Source of the DNA: DATHAP01 sp963762865
GTDB lineage: Bacteria > Actinomycetota > Actinomycetes > JACCUZ01
Direction of reading: 5' to 3'
Assembly: GCA_963762865.1 (NCBI GenBank)
Contig: CAVXNC010000011.1
Span: 62,001 to 126,000, forward strand
DNA: 64,000 bases
Position numbers and translations under genes: made by a program. Shown piece after piece: positions 1 through 8,058 of the stretch; positions within the stretch are counted from its first letter, which is position 1, and each line of letters begins with the position of its first letter. The notes under the pieces were generated by a model, which worked only from the letters and a program-made list of their open reading frames with translations, ran no database searches and was not told where the DNA came from.

Positions 1-422
1 TCCACCGCCGCGTCCGAGCTGACGTCGACCACCACACCGCCGGCCCGGCGGAGCATGGGCAGCGCCTCGCGCAGCAGGGCGTGCGGTGCCAGCACGTCCA
101 CGTCGTAGACCCGAGCGAGCTCGACGGTCGGGTAGTCCGCGATGCGTGGCTGCGGGCTCGGACCCAGGTGGCTCGCGTTGTTCACGAGCAGGTCGAGCCC
201 CCCGAGGTCCCAGGCAGCGGCTACCAGGTCCTCCCGGTGGGCGGGGTCGGTGACGTCCCCCGGCAGCGACCGGGTGCGCGCAGGGTCGAGAGCGGCGGCC
301 ACGGCGTCGAGCTCGACTGCTCCTCGGGCGTCCAGCACGAGGGACCAGCCGTCGGCGGCCAGCGACAGGGACAGGTCGCGGCCCAGCCCTCGGGACGCTC
401 CGGTGATGAGTGCAACAGGCAC
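1..422 (-). CDS. Short-chain dehydrogenase/reductase, 3' end outside window
   Basis: N-terminal 140 residues of a classical SDR oxidoreductase; the C-terminal part lies beyond position 1. The start is GTG at 420-422, with an AAGGAGA ribosome site at 431-437. The protein opens VPVALITGASRGLGRDL, the glycine-rich TGxxxGxG NAD(P)-binding motif. An NNAS motif follows near residue 87 and a serine-rich strand (VDVSSDAA) near 135, where the SDR catalytic serine is expected. The YxxxK motif is not in the window. The gene is divergent from a SoxR-type regulator 100 bp away, with a 15-bp palindrome between them, so it is probably a SoxR target reducing a quinone-like or redox-active compound. The substrate is not deducible. 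Confidence 0.85.
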   Translation of the reverse strand, partial: MPVALITGASRGLGRDLSLSLAADGWSLVLDARGAVELDAVAAALDPARTRSLPGDVTDPAHREDLVAAAWDLGGLDLLVNNASHLGPSPQPRIADYPTVELARVYDVDVLAPHALLREALPMLRRAGGVVVDVSSDAAV

Positions 423-459
423 GGGTCTCGTCTCCTTGCGTTCTAATCGGCTAGTGGGC

Positions 460-490
460 ATCCTGGAACATGAAGTTGACTTCAAGTCAA
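460..490 (-). promoter_or_regulatory. SoxR-type operator inside a 19-bp-spacer promoter
   Basis: A perfect palindrome TTGACTT-C-AAGTCAA lies at 476-490. Read on the minus strand, TTGACT (490-485) is a good -35 element, followed after 19 bp by CAGGAT (465-460) as a -10. A 19-bp spacer with an operator in it is the hallmark of MerR-family activated promoters, and the AGT/ACT half-sites resemble known SoxR boxes. The likely target is the short-chain dehydrogenase gene; the same site could also control soxR. Seen: palindrome and spacing. Inferred: SoxR binding. Confidence 0.6.
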
Positions 491-522
491 GCCTCAGGCC
501 GAGATATCCGGAGGCCCTGCTG

Positions 523-996
523 ATGGAGACCCGAGACCTGCTGACGGTCGGCGCCGTCGCCGAGCGGAGCGGCTTCGCGCCCTCGGCGCTCCGGTACTAC
601 GAGCGCCTGGGACTGGTGCGTGCCGGCCGGACGTCGGGCGGCCAGCGGCGCTACCCGCGCAGCGTCCTGCGCCGGCTCGCCTTCATCCGGGCCGCGCGCA
701 ACATCGGGCTCTCGCTGGACGAGGTCGCCGAGGCGCTGGCGACGCTGCCCGACGGCCGGACACCCACCAAGGCCGACTGGGCGCGGCTCAGCAGGACCTG
801 GCGGGCGCGGCTCGACGACCAGATCGCCGGGCTTCTCGCGCTGCGTGACGGCCTGGACTCGTGCATCGGCTGCGGCTGCCTGTCGTTGCGGACCTGCGCC
901 TTCTCGAACCCCGCCGACCTGGCCGCCGGCGCCGGGCCGGGGGCGGCGTACCTGCCGTCGTCGCTGCGGCGGCCGACCGACCGTGACGCTGGGTGA
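523..996 (+). CDS. soxR: Redox-sensing MerR-family regulator SoxR
   Basis: A 157-residue protein starting METRDLLTVGAVAERSG. Residues 7-75 form the MerR winged helix-turn-helix (SALRYYERLGL is typical), followed by a dimerisation helix. Cysteines 114, 117, 119 and 125 match the CX2CXCX5C motif that binds the redox-sensing [2Fe-2S] cluster of SoxR (CIGCGCLSLRTC), which separates it from other MerR proteins. In actinomycetes SoxR responds to redox-active metabolites and switches on oxidoreductases and exporters rather than soxS. Its divergent neighbour is a short-chain dehydrogenase with a palindromic box in the shared intergenic region. The in-frame sequence upstream of 523 is not protein-like, so the ATG at 523 is preferred. 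Confidence 0.92.
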   Translation: METRDLLTVGAVAERSGFAPSALRYYERLGLVRAGRTSGGQRRYPRSVLRRLAFIRAARNIGLSLDEVAEALATLPDGRTPTKADWARLSRTWRARLDDQIAGLLALRDGLDSCIGCGCLSLRTCAFSNPADLAAGAGPGAAYLPSSLRRPTDRDAG

Positions 997-1054
997 CCGC
1001 CACTCACCCTGCTGGCCGAGTCTGGCAACGGCGGCACCCGGGTAACGTCGGAAC

Positions 1055-1894
1055 GTGCAGGCACCCGACTCGCTCGACCTCCGCCGGCTGGCCCTCGCCG
1101 TGTCGGTCATGGACGACGTCGACATCGTGCCGCTGGACGACGGGCTGCTGCTGACCGGCGACGTGCCGGTCGAGGTCAGCTGGCTGGAGATGCGCCGCGC
1201 GCTGGCCGGTGCCGACCCCGACGACGACCTCGCCCGGGCCCGGGTCGGCGCCTGGCTGCGAGGGCGTCGAGTCGCCTCCACCGTGCACGTCGACCACCTC
1301 CGGGAGCTGGCCCGCCCGGTCGGCCTGCCCGTCGACCACCCGCTGCACCCCGGGCTCGACTGGGTGCGTCAGCGGGTGCTCGGTGACGCCCTGGACCTGG
1401 GCTTCGGCTTCGTCGGCGTCGGCAAGGATCCCGACGAGGTCGTTGTCGTCCCGCAGGGCGCGCTCGACTCGGCCGGCGTCGACCCCAGCCCCTGGTGGCC
1501 GGTCGCCATCGACTACCTCGAGCGGATGGGCGCCATCGCGGGACAGCGGCTGGCCGCCAACCCGGTGCTGCGCCCGATCGGCGACTGCGACGTCGCCACC
1601 CTGCTCGGGTCACGCACTTTGCGCGCCGCGCTGTGCGCCGCGGACGGGTCGGGGTTGCGCGCTGCGGCTGTGCCGATGCTCCGACGGGGCTGGCTGGACC
1701 TCTCCCGGATCGACCCGGCATTCACCGCGGCCGCCGCCGCGGCGACCACACCACAGGAGCGGGGCTTCCAGCGACCGCTGCTGCTGACGGTCGACGAGGT
1801 CACGCTCGCCCCGGCCGGTGGCCGCCCCGCCGAGATCGTGCTGCGCGACGAAGCGGTCGACCCGCCGTACCTGCGCTCCGTGCTCTACCGCTGA
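1055..1894 (+). CDS. Conserved hypothetical protein (279 aa)
   Basis: A 279-residue protein from GTG at 1055. It has no signal peptide, no membrane segment and no catalytic motif I can name. Codon use is strongly G/C-biased at third positions and the reading frame is continuous, so it is a real gene. The N-terminal half is acidic with a basic WLRGRR patch near residue 68; the C-terminal third is alanine-rich (AAAAAATT). It follows soxR on the same strand with a 58-bp gap and precedes a sortase. Function unknown; the soluble acidic composition suggests a cytoplasmic protein. Confidence 0.75.
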   Translation: MQAPDSLDLRRLALAVSVMDDVDIVPLDDGLLLTGDVPVEVSWLEMRRALAGADPDDDLARARVGAWLRGRRVASTVHVDHLRELARPVGLPVDHPLHPGLDWVRQRVLGDALDLGFGFVGVGKDPDEVVVVPQGALDSAGVDPSPWWPVAIDYLERMGAIAGQRLAANPVLRPIGDCDVATLLGSRTLRAALCAADGSGLRAAAVPMLRRGWLDLSRIDPAFTAAAAAATTPQERGFQRPLLLTVDEVTLAPAGGRPAEIVLRDEAVDPPYLRSVLYR

Positions 1895-2006
1895 CGCGCG
1901 TCGCTGGCTCCGGTCGCCGGCTGACGCGCTGGTCGTCCGACTCTGTGACCGATCCGTGTCGTTGCCGCACCTGGCGAGGGACGCCCCGGCATGCCTACCG
2001 TGCGGG

Positions 2007-2744
2007 ATGCGTCGCGTCGCCGGGCAGGCCATGGTGCTGGCGGCGGCTGCCCTGCTCGTCGCGTCGTGCGTGCCCTCGGCGGCTGACCGCGCGACCGGTC
2101 GCGCCGACCGGGCGTCGCCGACTCGTCCCCCCTCGTCGGGCCCGGCCGCCGGGTCGACGACTCAGTCGCCTCCGGCGTCGCCGAGTGCCGCCACCCAGGC
2201 CGACCAGCGGCCCGCCGGAACGCTCGCGCGGACGATCCGGCTGTCGATCCCGGCGCTGGCCGTCGACGACCTGCGCGTCGTGCCCTACCGCGGCACTGCC
2301 GACGACCGGCCCGGCACCCACATCCAGGACCGTGGCCACGCCGCGACCCCGCGCGGCCCGCGGGGCGGCGTCGGTCCCGGCCAGGTCGGCAACTTCGTCG
2401 TGACCGGTCACCGCACGACAGCCGGCCGCCCCTTCGGCGAGCTGCCCTCGCTGCGGCGGGGCGACCACGTGCTGGTGACCGCCGGCGGTCAGGTCTACGA
2501 CTACCGGATCACCCGGACGCTGCGGGTCTCCTTCCGCGACCCGGCGTCGCGCGCCAGCCAGTCGTCCCCGGTGCCCGGTCGACCGGGTGTCGCGGCGACC
2601 GACGCCTGGATCACCCTGTCCACCTGCGCGACACCGGAGGACCACGCAGCGGGCAACTACTGGTTCGACGCGCTCGGCAACCCCGAGCACCGGATCGACA
2701 AGGTCGGGCGCCTTGTGGACGTACGCCCTCGAGGACCCTCCTGA
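2007..2744 (+). CDS. Class E/F-like sortase with lipoprotein-type N-terminus
   Basis: A 245-residue protein. The C-terminal domain has the three sortase active-site elements: His in VVTGHRTT (about residue 134), Cys in TLSTC (about 210) and Arg in EHRIDKVG (about 233). Sortases join surface proteins to the cell envelope by transpeptidation outside the membrane. The N-terminus from ATG 2007 is MRRVAGQAM, a hydrophobic stretch, then VASC, which fits a lipobox, followed by a Ser/Pro/Thr-rich linker of about 50 residues. Most sortases use an uncleaved transmembrane anchor, so a lipid anchor would be unusual. No LPxTG-like substrate gene is visible nearby. Longer in-frame starts upstream would add a non-protein-like segment. 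Confidence 0.85.
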   Translation: MRRVAGQAMVLAAAALLVASCVPSAADRATGRADRASPTRPPSSGPAAGSTTQSPPASPSAATQADQRPAGTLARTIRLSIPALAVDDLRVVPYRGTADDRPGTHIQDRGHAATPRGPRGGVGPGQVGNFVVTGHRTTAGRPFGELPSLRRGDHVLVTAGGQVYDYRITRTLRVSFRDPASRASQSSPVPGRPGVAATDAWITLSTCATPEDHAAGNYWFDALGNPEHRIDKVGRLVDVRPRGPS

Positions 2745-2783
2745 ACCCTTGCCGCTGGCGGGTGCGCCGGTCATGCTGAGCGC

Positions 2784-3005
2784 ATGGACGAGGCGGCGGC
2801 GAGCCGCTACGCGATCAGCGCGGCGGAGCTCGAGACCAGCACGCGGGTGCCCGTCGCCGAGCAGGTCGCGTCGGTCGACCCGGACCGCGGCGCGTCGTTG
2901 ACGTCGTCGGCCGACTGGCCGGACATGCGGTGGCTCCTCGCCGGCGACGGCGGGGGCAGCAGCCTCGGGGCCGGTCTCGCGATGGGCGACGGGGACGGCG
3001 ACTGA
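2784..3005 (+). CDS. Small hypothetical protein (73 aa)
   Basis: An ATG-initiated frame of 73 residues. Nearly all of its third codon positions are G or C, matching neighbouring real genes. The product is acidic and ends in a glycine/aspartate-rich tail (GDGGG, GDGDGD). It has no membrane segment or recognised domain. It lies 39 bp after the sortase gene and is tail-to-tail with dxs (11 bp). No strong ribosome site is visible. It could be a genuine small protein or an open frame favoured by composition; codon bias leans towards the former. Confidence 0.45.
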   Translation: MDEAAASRYAISAAELETSTRVPVAEQVASVDPDRGASLTSSADWPDMRWLLAGDGGGSSLGAGLAMGDGDGD

Positions 3006-3015
3006 GCTGCCTCGC

Positions 3016-4938
3016 CTAGTCCGACGACGAGGGCTCGCTGGGCGCCGGCGCCTCGACCGGTGACTCGAGGCCGGCGACCGTCTCGACGATGTCGCGGGCG
3101 ATCTCCTGCGGTGTGAGGCCGATGTCGAGCAGCACCTCGGCCCGGGTGCCGTGGTCGAGGAACTGCACGGGGATCCCGAAGTTGCGCACCGGTGTCGGCA
3201 CGCGCGCGTCGCGTAGCGCCTGGGCGACCGCGCCCGCGACGCCCCCGGCCCGGACGCCGTCCTCGACGACCACCACGCACCGGTGGCCAGCGGCCATCCG
3301 CACCACGGCATCCGGCACCGGCTTGACCCACCGCGGGTCGACCACCGTGACGCCGATCCCCTGCTGGGCACAGCGCTCGGCCACCTCGAGCGACATGCCG
3401 GCCATCGCGCCGACCGACACCAGCAGCGCGTCGGCATCGGCGCCGTCCGCCGGCCGGCGAAGCACGTCGACGCCGTCGACACTGTCGACGGCCACCACGT
3501 CGGCACCCACGGCGCCTGTCGGGTAGCGCACCACGGTCGGCGCGTCGTCGACTGCGACCGCCTCGCGGAGCAGCGCCCGCATGGTCACCCCGTCGCGCGG
3601 CGCAGCCAGCCGCAGCCCGGGCACGACCTGCAGGACAGCCAGGTCCCACATGCCGTGGTGGCTGGCGCCGTCCGGGCCGGTCACGCCGGACCGGTCGAGG
3701 CAGAAGGTCACACCGCACTTGTGCAGCGCGACGTCCATCAGCACCTGGTCGAAGGCGCGGTTGAGGAAGGTCGCGTAGACCGCGACCACCGGGTGCAGCC
3801 CGCCCATCGCCAGCCCGGCGGCGGACGTCGTCGCGTGCTGCTCGGCGATGCCGACGTCGAACACCCGCCCGGGGAACTCGGCGGCGAACTTGTCGAGGCC
3901 GACCGGGATCTGCATGGCGGCGGTGACTCCGACGACGTCGGGCCGGTCCCGCCCGATGCCGACCATCTCGTCGGCGAAGATGCTCGTCCAGGACGGCCCG
4001 GAGCTCGAGATCGGCTGGCCGGTCTCGGGGTCGATGACGCCGATGCCGTGGAAGTTGTCGGCGACGTCGTTCTCGGCGTGCTTGTAGCCGAGGCCCTTGC
4101 GGGTGATGACGTGGACCAGGACCGGCCCGTTGAAGCCCTTGGCCCGGTTGAGGGCGTGCTCGACCTCCTCGAGGTCGTGACCGTCGACCGGGCCGACGTA
4201 CTTCAGGCCCAGGTCCTCGAACATGCCCTGCGGCGCGACGATGTCCTTGATGCCCTTCTTGACGCCGTGCAGGGCCTCGAACACCGGCTGCCCGACGACC
4301 GGCGTGCGGCCGAGAACCCGCTTGCCCCACTCGAGGAAGCGCTCGTAGCCGCGCGTCGTGCGCAGCGTCGCGAGGTGGTGGGCAAGACCACCGATCGTGG
4401 GGGCGTACGACCGCTCGTTGTCGTTGACCACGATGACGAGGCGTCGCGAGTGGTCGGCGGCGATGTTGTTGATCGCCTCCCAGGCCATGCCGCCGGTGAG
4501 CGAGCCGTCGCCGACGACCGCGACGACGTGCCGGTCGGTCTCGCCGCGCAGCTGGAAGGCCTTCGCCAGCCCGTCGGCGTAGGACAGCGCGGTCGACGCG
4601 TGCGAGTTCTCGATCACGTCGTGCTCGGACTCGGCCTGGCTCGGGTAGCCGGAGATGCCGCCCTTCTGCCGCAGCCCGTCGAAGCGGCCGGCCCGGCCCG
4701 TGACGATCTTGTGGACGTAGGCCTGGTGCCCGGTGTCCCACAGGATCCGGTCGTGCGGCGAGTCGAAGACCCGGTGCAGCGCCAGCGTCAGCTCGACGGC
4801 ACCGAGGTTGGGCCCGAGGTGCCCGCCGGTGCGCGACACGGTTGCGATCAGGAACTCGCGGATCTCGGCCGCCAGCTCACCGAGCTGGGCCAGGTCGAGC
4901 CGTCTCAGGTCACGGGGTCCGGCGATCTGCTCCAGCAC
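3016..4938 (-). CDS. dxs: 1-deoxy-D-xylulose-5-phosphate synthase
   Basis: A 640-residue enzyme, the usual DXS length. It condenses pyruvate and glyceraldehyde 3-phosphate to DXP with loss of CO2, the first step of the MEP isoprenoid pathway, and the product also feeds thiamine and pyridoxal synthesis. Visible motifs: GGHLGPNLG (catalytic His about 40), the thiamine diphosphate/Mg motif GDGSLTGG (143-150) with NN downstream, EQHA in the pyrimidine domain, and DRSGVTGPDGASHHG. The start is ATG at 4938. It is the last gene of a probable operon with the TauE/SafE permease and a 123-aa protein upstream (63-bp gap). The C-terminal 25 residues are Pro/Ser/Glu-rich and probably disordered. Confidence 0.97.
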   Translation of the reverse strand: MLEQIAGPRDLRRLDLAQLGELAAEIREFLIATVSRTGGHLGPNLGAVELTLALHRVFDSPHDRILWDTGHQAYVHKIVTGRAGRFDGLRQKGGISGYPSQAESEHDVIENSHASTALSYADGLAKAFQLRGETDRHVVAVVGDGSLTGGMAWEAINNIAADHSRRLVIVVNDNERSYAPTIGGLAHHLATLRTTRGYERFLEWGKRVLGRTPVVGQPVFEALHGVKKGIKDIVAPQGMFEDLGLKYVGPVDGHDLEEVEHALNRAKGFNGPVLVHVITRKGLGYKHAENDVADNFHGIGVIDPETGQPISSSGPSWTSIFADEMVGIGRDRPDVVGVTAAMQIPVGLDKFAAEFPGRVFDVGIAEQHATTSAAGLAMGGLHPVVAVYATFLNRAFDQVLMDVALHKCGVTFCLDRSGVTGPDGASHHGMWDLAVLQVVPGLRLAAPRDGVTMRALLREAVAVDDAPTVVRYPTGAVGADVVAVDSVDGVDVLRRPADGADADALLVSVGAMAGMSLEVAERCAQQGIGVTVVDPRWVKPVPDAVVRMAAGHRCVVVVEDGVRAGGVAGAVAQALRDARVPTPVRNFGIPVQFLDHGTRAEVLLDIGLTPQEIARDIVETVAGLESPVEAPAPSEPSSSD

Positions 4939-5001
4939 CCGCCAGAGTCTACGTGCGGGTCTTCGGGCGGCGGTCCGGGCGGGCCAACGTTCACAAAGTC
5001 C

Positions 5002-5373
5002 TCACAAGCGGGCAACGAAGCGCTTGCCGCGCAACGCCTGCTCGACCAGGTCGACCGCGCGCGCCGCGGCTACCAGCCGGGCGCCCTCGCGCTCGAAGGC
5101 GGCCACCGCGGCGGCCACCGTCTCCGGGTCGGCCACGTCGCGCAGGTCGGCGCGCACCGTCCCGAGCCCCACCCGGGCCGCCTCGATCCCGGCCCGCACG
5201 TGCTGCACCGCGAAGCGTGCCAGGACGACCGGATGCCGGCGCAGCACATCGTGTGCGCGGTAGTCGGAGGGGCAGAGGTCGAAGAGCCACGCGGTCGCCG
5301 TCCGCTCCCATCCCGGGGTCCCGGGAGGTGCGACCTCGGCCGGCCACCCTGGCGGTACGACGGCACGGTCCAT
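5002..5373 (-). CDS. Conserved hypothetical protein upstream of dxs (123 aa)
   Basis: A 123-residue soluble protein starting ATG at 5373, four bases after the stop of the TauE/SafE gene and 63 bp before dxs, so probably co-transcribed. The N-terminus is Pro/Gly-rich (VVPPGWPAEVAPPGTPGW) and the rest is predicted largely helical, with many Ala, Arg and Val residues. The phrase FDLCPSDYRAHDVLRRHP stands out as a likely conserved core. I do not recognise a domain. Its position next to dxs is a context clue only. Confidence 0.7.
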   Translation of the reverse strand: MDRAVVPPGWPAEVAPPGTPGWERTATAWLFDLCPSDYRAHDVLRRHPVVLARFAVQHVRAGIEAARVGLGTVRADLRDVADPETVAAAVAAFEREGARLVAAARAVDLVEQALRGKRFVARL

Positions 5374-5377
5374 GCGG

Positions 5378-6100
5378 TCAGCCCACCACGGCCCGGCCGA
5401 GCAGGACCAGTGCCGACACGGCGCACACGACCAGGACCGCGACCCGGGTGCGGCCGGCGTCGACGTGTCGCCGCAGTGGTCCCGACAGGGCGAAGCCCAC
5501 CAGCACCGCGGGGACCAGCACCGCGGCGGTCGCCGCCTGACTGCCCGTCAGCTGGCCGCCGATCGCCAGGCCGACCACCGACAGGACACCGCCACCCACG
5601 AAGTAGGCGCTCATCGTGGCTCGCAGCTCCGGCCCGTTCAGGTGCTGCAGCACGATCGCGACCGGTGGCCCGTCGATCGACACCGCCGTCCCGGTCACCC
5701 CGGACACCAGACCGGCCCCGGACAGCGTCGCGGGTGCGTCAGGCAACCGGACCGCGAACCAGGTCAGCGCGACCGCACCGAGGACGACCAGCCCCACCAC
5801 GACAGCGAGCACCTGGTCGGCGACGGCAGCCACGACGAGCACGCCGAGGACGGTCCCCGGCACCCGCCCGCCGAGCGCCCAGCCGAGCCCGGACCACCGG
5901 GTGTGCCGCCACTCGCGCACGAAGGTCAGCACCGGCAGCAGGAAGCCAAGCATGATCATCAGTCCCGGCATCAGGTCGGTGTCGACCAGCGTCACGACGG
6001 GGGCGGCCACCAGCGCGAAGCCGATGCCGACCGAGCCCTGCACCATCGTGGCGGCCAGGACCGCCAGCGACAGCACGACGATCGAGGCGGCTCCGGGCAC
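5378..6100 (-). CDS. TauE/SafE-family sulfite exporter-like permease
   Basis: A 240-residue membrane protein with about seven to eight hydrophobic segments. It shows the two-repeat arrangement of the TauE/SafE family: MVQGSVGIGFALVAAPVV at the N-terminus and the second-repeat GLVSGVTGTAVSIDGPPVA motif near residue 130. The family moves sulfite, sulfoacetate and other organic anions across the cytoplasmic membrane; the substrate here is not deducible. It is the first gene of the operon running into dxs and is divergent from a GNAT gene 66 bp away. Confidence 0.88.
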   Translation of the reverse strand: MPGAASIVVLSLAVLAATMVQGSVGIGFALVAAPVVTLVDTDLMPGLMIMLGFLLPVLTFVREWRHTRWSGLGWALGGRVPGTVLGVLVVAAVADQVLAVVVGLVVLGAVALTWFAVRLPDAPATLSGAGLVSGVTGTAVSIDGPPVAIVLQHLNGPELRATMSAYFVGGGVLSVVGLAIGGQLTGSQAATAAVLVPAVLVGFALSGPLRRHVDAGRTRVAVLVVCAVSALVLLGRAVVG

Positions 6101-6166
6101 CCGCCAGACCCTAGGTCAGGGCGGGTCGACCGGCAGGTCACCGCGTGCTCGGTGGAGACTGGTCCG

Positions 6167-6646
6167 GTGGATGCTGGCTCGGTTGAGATCGCGGTCGAGG
6201 ACCCGACCACAGCCGACGCGCAGGCCTGCTTCCTGGCCTACTTCGAGGAGCTCGACGCACGGTTCGACGGCGGTTTCGACCCCGGCACGAGCATCCCCGC
6301 CGATCCCGGCGAGCTGACGGATCCCCACGGAGTGCTGCTCGTGGCCCGGCACGACGGCAAGCCGGTGGGAGCCGGGGCCGCGAAGTTCCACGGCACCGAG
6401 CCGGCCGAGATCAAGCGGATGTGGATCTCGCCCGACGCCCGCGGCCTCGGCATCGCCCGTCGCATCCTTGCCCAGCTCGAAGGTCGTGCCCGGGAGCACG
6501 GCGCCGTCGCGACCAGGCTGGAGACCAACGGCACCCTCACCGAGGCGATCCGGCTCTACCGGTCCGCCGGCTACGTCGAGGTCGCGGCGTTCAACGACGA
6601 GCCCTACGCCCACCACTGGTTCGAGAAGGACCTCACCCCGCGGTGA
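6167..6646 (+). CDS. GNAT-family N-acetyltransferase
   Basis: A 159-residue acetyltransferase. The acetyl-CoA pyrophosphate loop is seen as RGLGIARRILAQLE (about residues 88-101), preceded by the strand EIKRMWISPDA and followed by the typical TRLETNGTLTEAIRLYRSAGY block. GTG 6167 is chosen because GGTGGAG (6151-6157) sits nine bases upstream; GTG 6152 is an in-frame alternative. The acceptor substrate is unknown. The stop codon abuts the stop of xylB on the opposite strand with no spacer, so the two genes are convergent. Confidence 0.88.
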   Translation: MDAGSVEIAVEDPTTADAQACFLAYFEELDARFDGGFDPGTSIPADPGELTDPHGVLLVARHDGKPVGAGAAKFHGTEPAEIKRMWISPDARGLGIARRILAQLEGRAREHGAVATRLETNGTLTEAIRLYRSAGYVEVAAFNDEPYAHHWFEKDLTPR

Positions 6647-8056
6647 TCAGAGGAGGCGTTGCGGGGCGGTCAGGTCCCGCACCTCGGCGTAGCGCTCCCG
6701 CACGGCCGGCGTCGCCTCGGCCTCGAAGAGCTGGGTCCTGGCCGACCGCCACTCGGGCGGGTCGTCGGCACTCGACAGCACCCACGCGGCCTGCCGGGCA
6801 GCGCCGTCGGCGACGTACTCCCCCGGCTCCGGGACGACCACGGGACAGCCGAGCACCGCCGGTGCCAGCGCGCGGACCGCCGCCGACCGCGCGCCGCCCC
6901 CGACCAGCAGGACGCGGCGCACCTCGGCGCCCTGATCGCGGAGCGCGTCGAGGCCGTCGGCCAGCCCGCACAGCAGTCCCTCGACAGCCGCCCGCGCGAC
7001 GTGCGCCGGAGTCATCGACGTCAACGTGAGGCCGTGCAGCGCACCGGTGGCGTCCGGCCGGTCCGGCGTCCGCTCGCCCTCGAGGTAGGGCACGAGCACC
7101 AGCCCGTCGGCGCCGGCGGGCGCCGACAGCGCGAGGTCCGACAGTCGCGCGTGGTCGACGCCGAGCAGCCGAGCCGTCGCGTCGAGGACCCGCGAGGCGT
7201 TGAGGGTGCAGACCAGTGGCAGGTGCCGACCCGTCGCGTCGGCGAAGCCGGCGACGATGCCGCTCGGGTCGCGCGACGGCACCTCGGCGACGGCACTCAC
7301 GACGCCGGAGGTGCCGATCGACACGACGACGTCGCCGGGCTGTGCGCCGACGCCGAGGGCGGCCGCCGCGTTGTCGCCGGCACCGGGTCCGAGAGCCACC
7401 GCCCCGTGCTCGCCCGCGCGCTCCCGCGGCCCGACCACCCGGGGCACCAGCGGCTGACTGCCGACCGCCAGCTCGAGCAGGTCGAGCCGGTAGTCGCCGG
7501 TGGCAGCCGACCAGTAGCCGGTGCCGCTCGCGTCGCTGCGGTCGGTGGTGACGCTGTCGACACCGCCGCCCGCCAGCCGCCAGGTCAGCCAGTCGTGCGG
7601 CAGGCAGACGGCAGCGGTCCGCTTCGCGTGGTCCGGCTCGTGGTGCGCGAGCCAGCGCAGCTTGGTGACGGTGATCGAGGCGACGGGGACGACACCGACG
7701 GCGTCGGCCCAGGCCTGACCGCCGCCGAGCTCGTGCAGCAGCTCACGGGCGGCACCTGCCGAACGTACGTCGTTCCAGAGCAGAGCAGGGCGTACGACGC
7801 CACCGGACTCGTCCAGGCACACCATGCCGTGCTGCTGGCCGCCGACGGCGAGCGCTGCGACATCGTCGAGCCCGCCGGCCGCCGCGACCGCGACCTGCAG
7901 CGCATCCCACCACGCCGCCGGGTCGACCTCGGTCCCGTCCGGGTGCGGAGCGCGCCCGAAGCGGACCAGTGCTCCGGTCGTGGCGTCGCGCACGACGACC
8001 TTGCAGGCCTGCGTGGAGGAGTCGACCCCCGCGACGAGGGTCTGGTCCGAGGGCAT
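6647..8056 (-). CDS. xylB: Xylulokinase
   Basis: A 469-residue FGGY-family kinase that phosphorylates D-xylulose to xylulose 5-phosphate for the pentose phosphate pathway. The N-terminal ATPase signature is GVDSSTQACKVVV, followed by GGQQHGMV, which is typical of xylulokinases (substrate-binding M/H region). VSIGTSGVVS marks the second lobe and LLVGGGARS the adenosine motif. ATG 8056 lies two bases after the xylA stop codon, so the genes are translationally linked. It is the last gene of the xylose operon. Its protein length is near the usual 480-500. Confidence 0.95.
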   Translation of the reverse strand: MPSDQTLVAGVDSSTQACKVVVRDATTGALVRFGRAPHPDGTEVDPAAWWDALQVAVAAAGGLDDVAALAVGGQQHGMVCLDESGGVVRPALLWNDVRSAGAARELLHELGGGQAWADAVGVVPVASITVTKLRWLAHHEPDHAKRTAAVCLPHDWLTWRLAGGGVDSVTTDRSDASGTGYWSAATGDYRLDLLELAVGSQPLVPRVVGPRERAGEHGAVALGPGAGDNAAAALGVGAQPGDVVVSIGTSGVVSAVAEVPSRDPSGIVAGFADATGRHLPLVCTLNASRVLDATARLLGVDHARLSDLALSAPAGADGLVLVPYLEGERTPDRPDATGALHGLTLTSMTPAHVARAAVEGLLCGLADGLDALRDQGAEVRRVLLVGGGARSAAVRALAPAVLGCPVVVPEPGEYVADGAARQAAWVLSSADDPPEWRSARTQLFEAEATPAVRERYAEVRDLTAPQRLL

Positions 8057-8058
8057 CG

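Noticed and set aside
3283..5955. 890-codon plus-strand open frame
   Set aside because: Antisense to dxs and its upstream genes; the product is His/Asp/Arg-rich without domains. Typical G/C-driven shadow.
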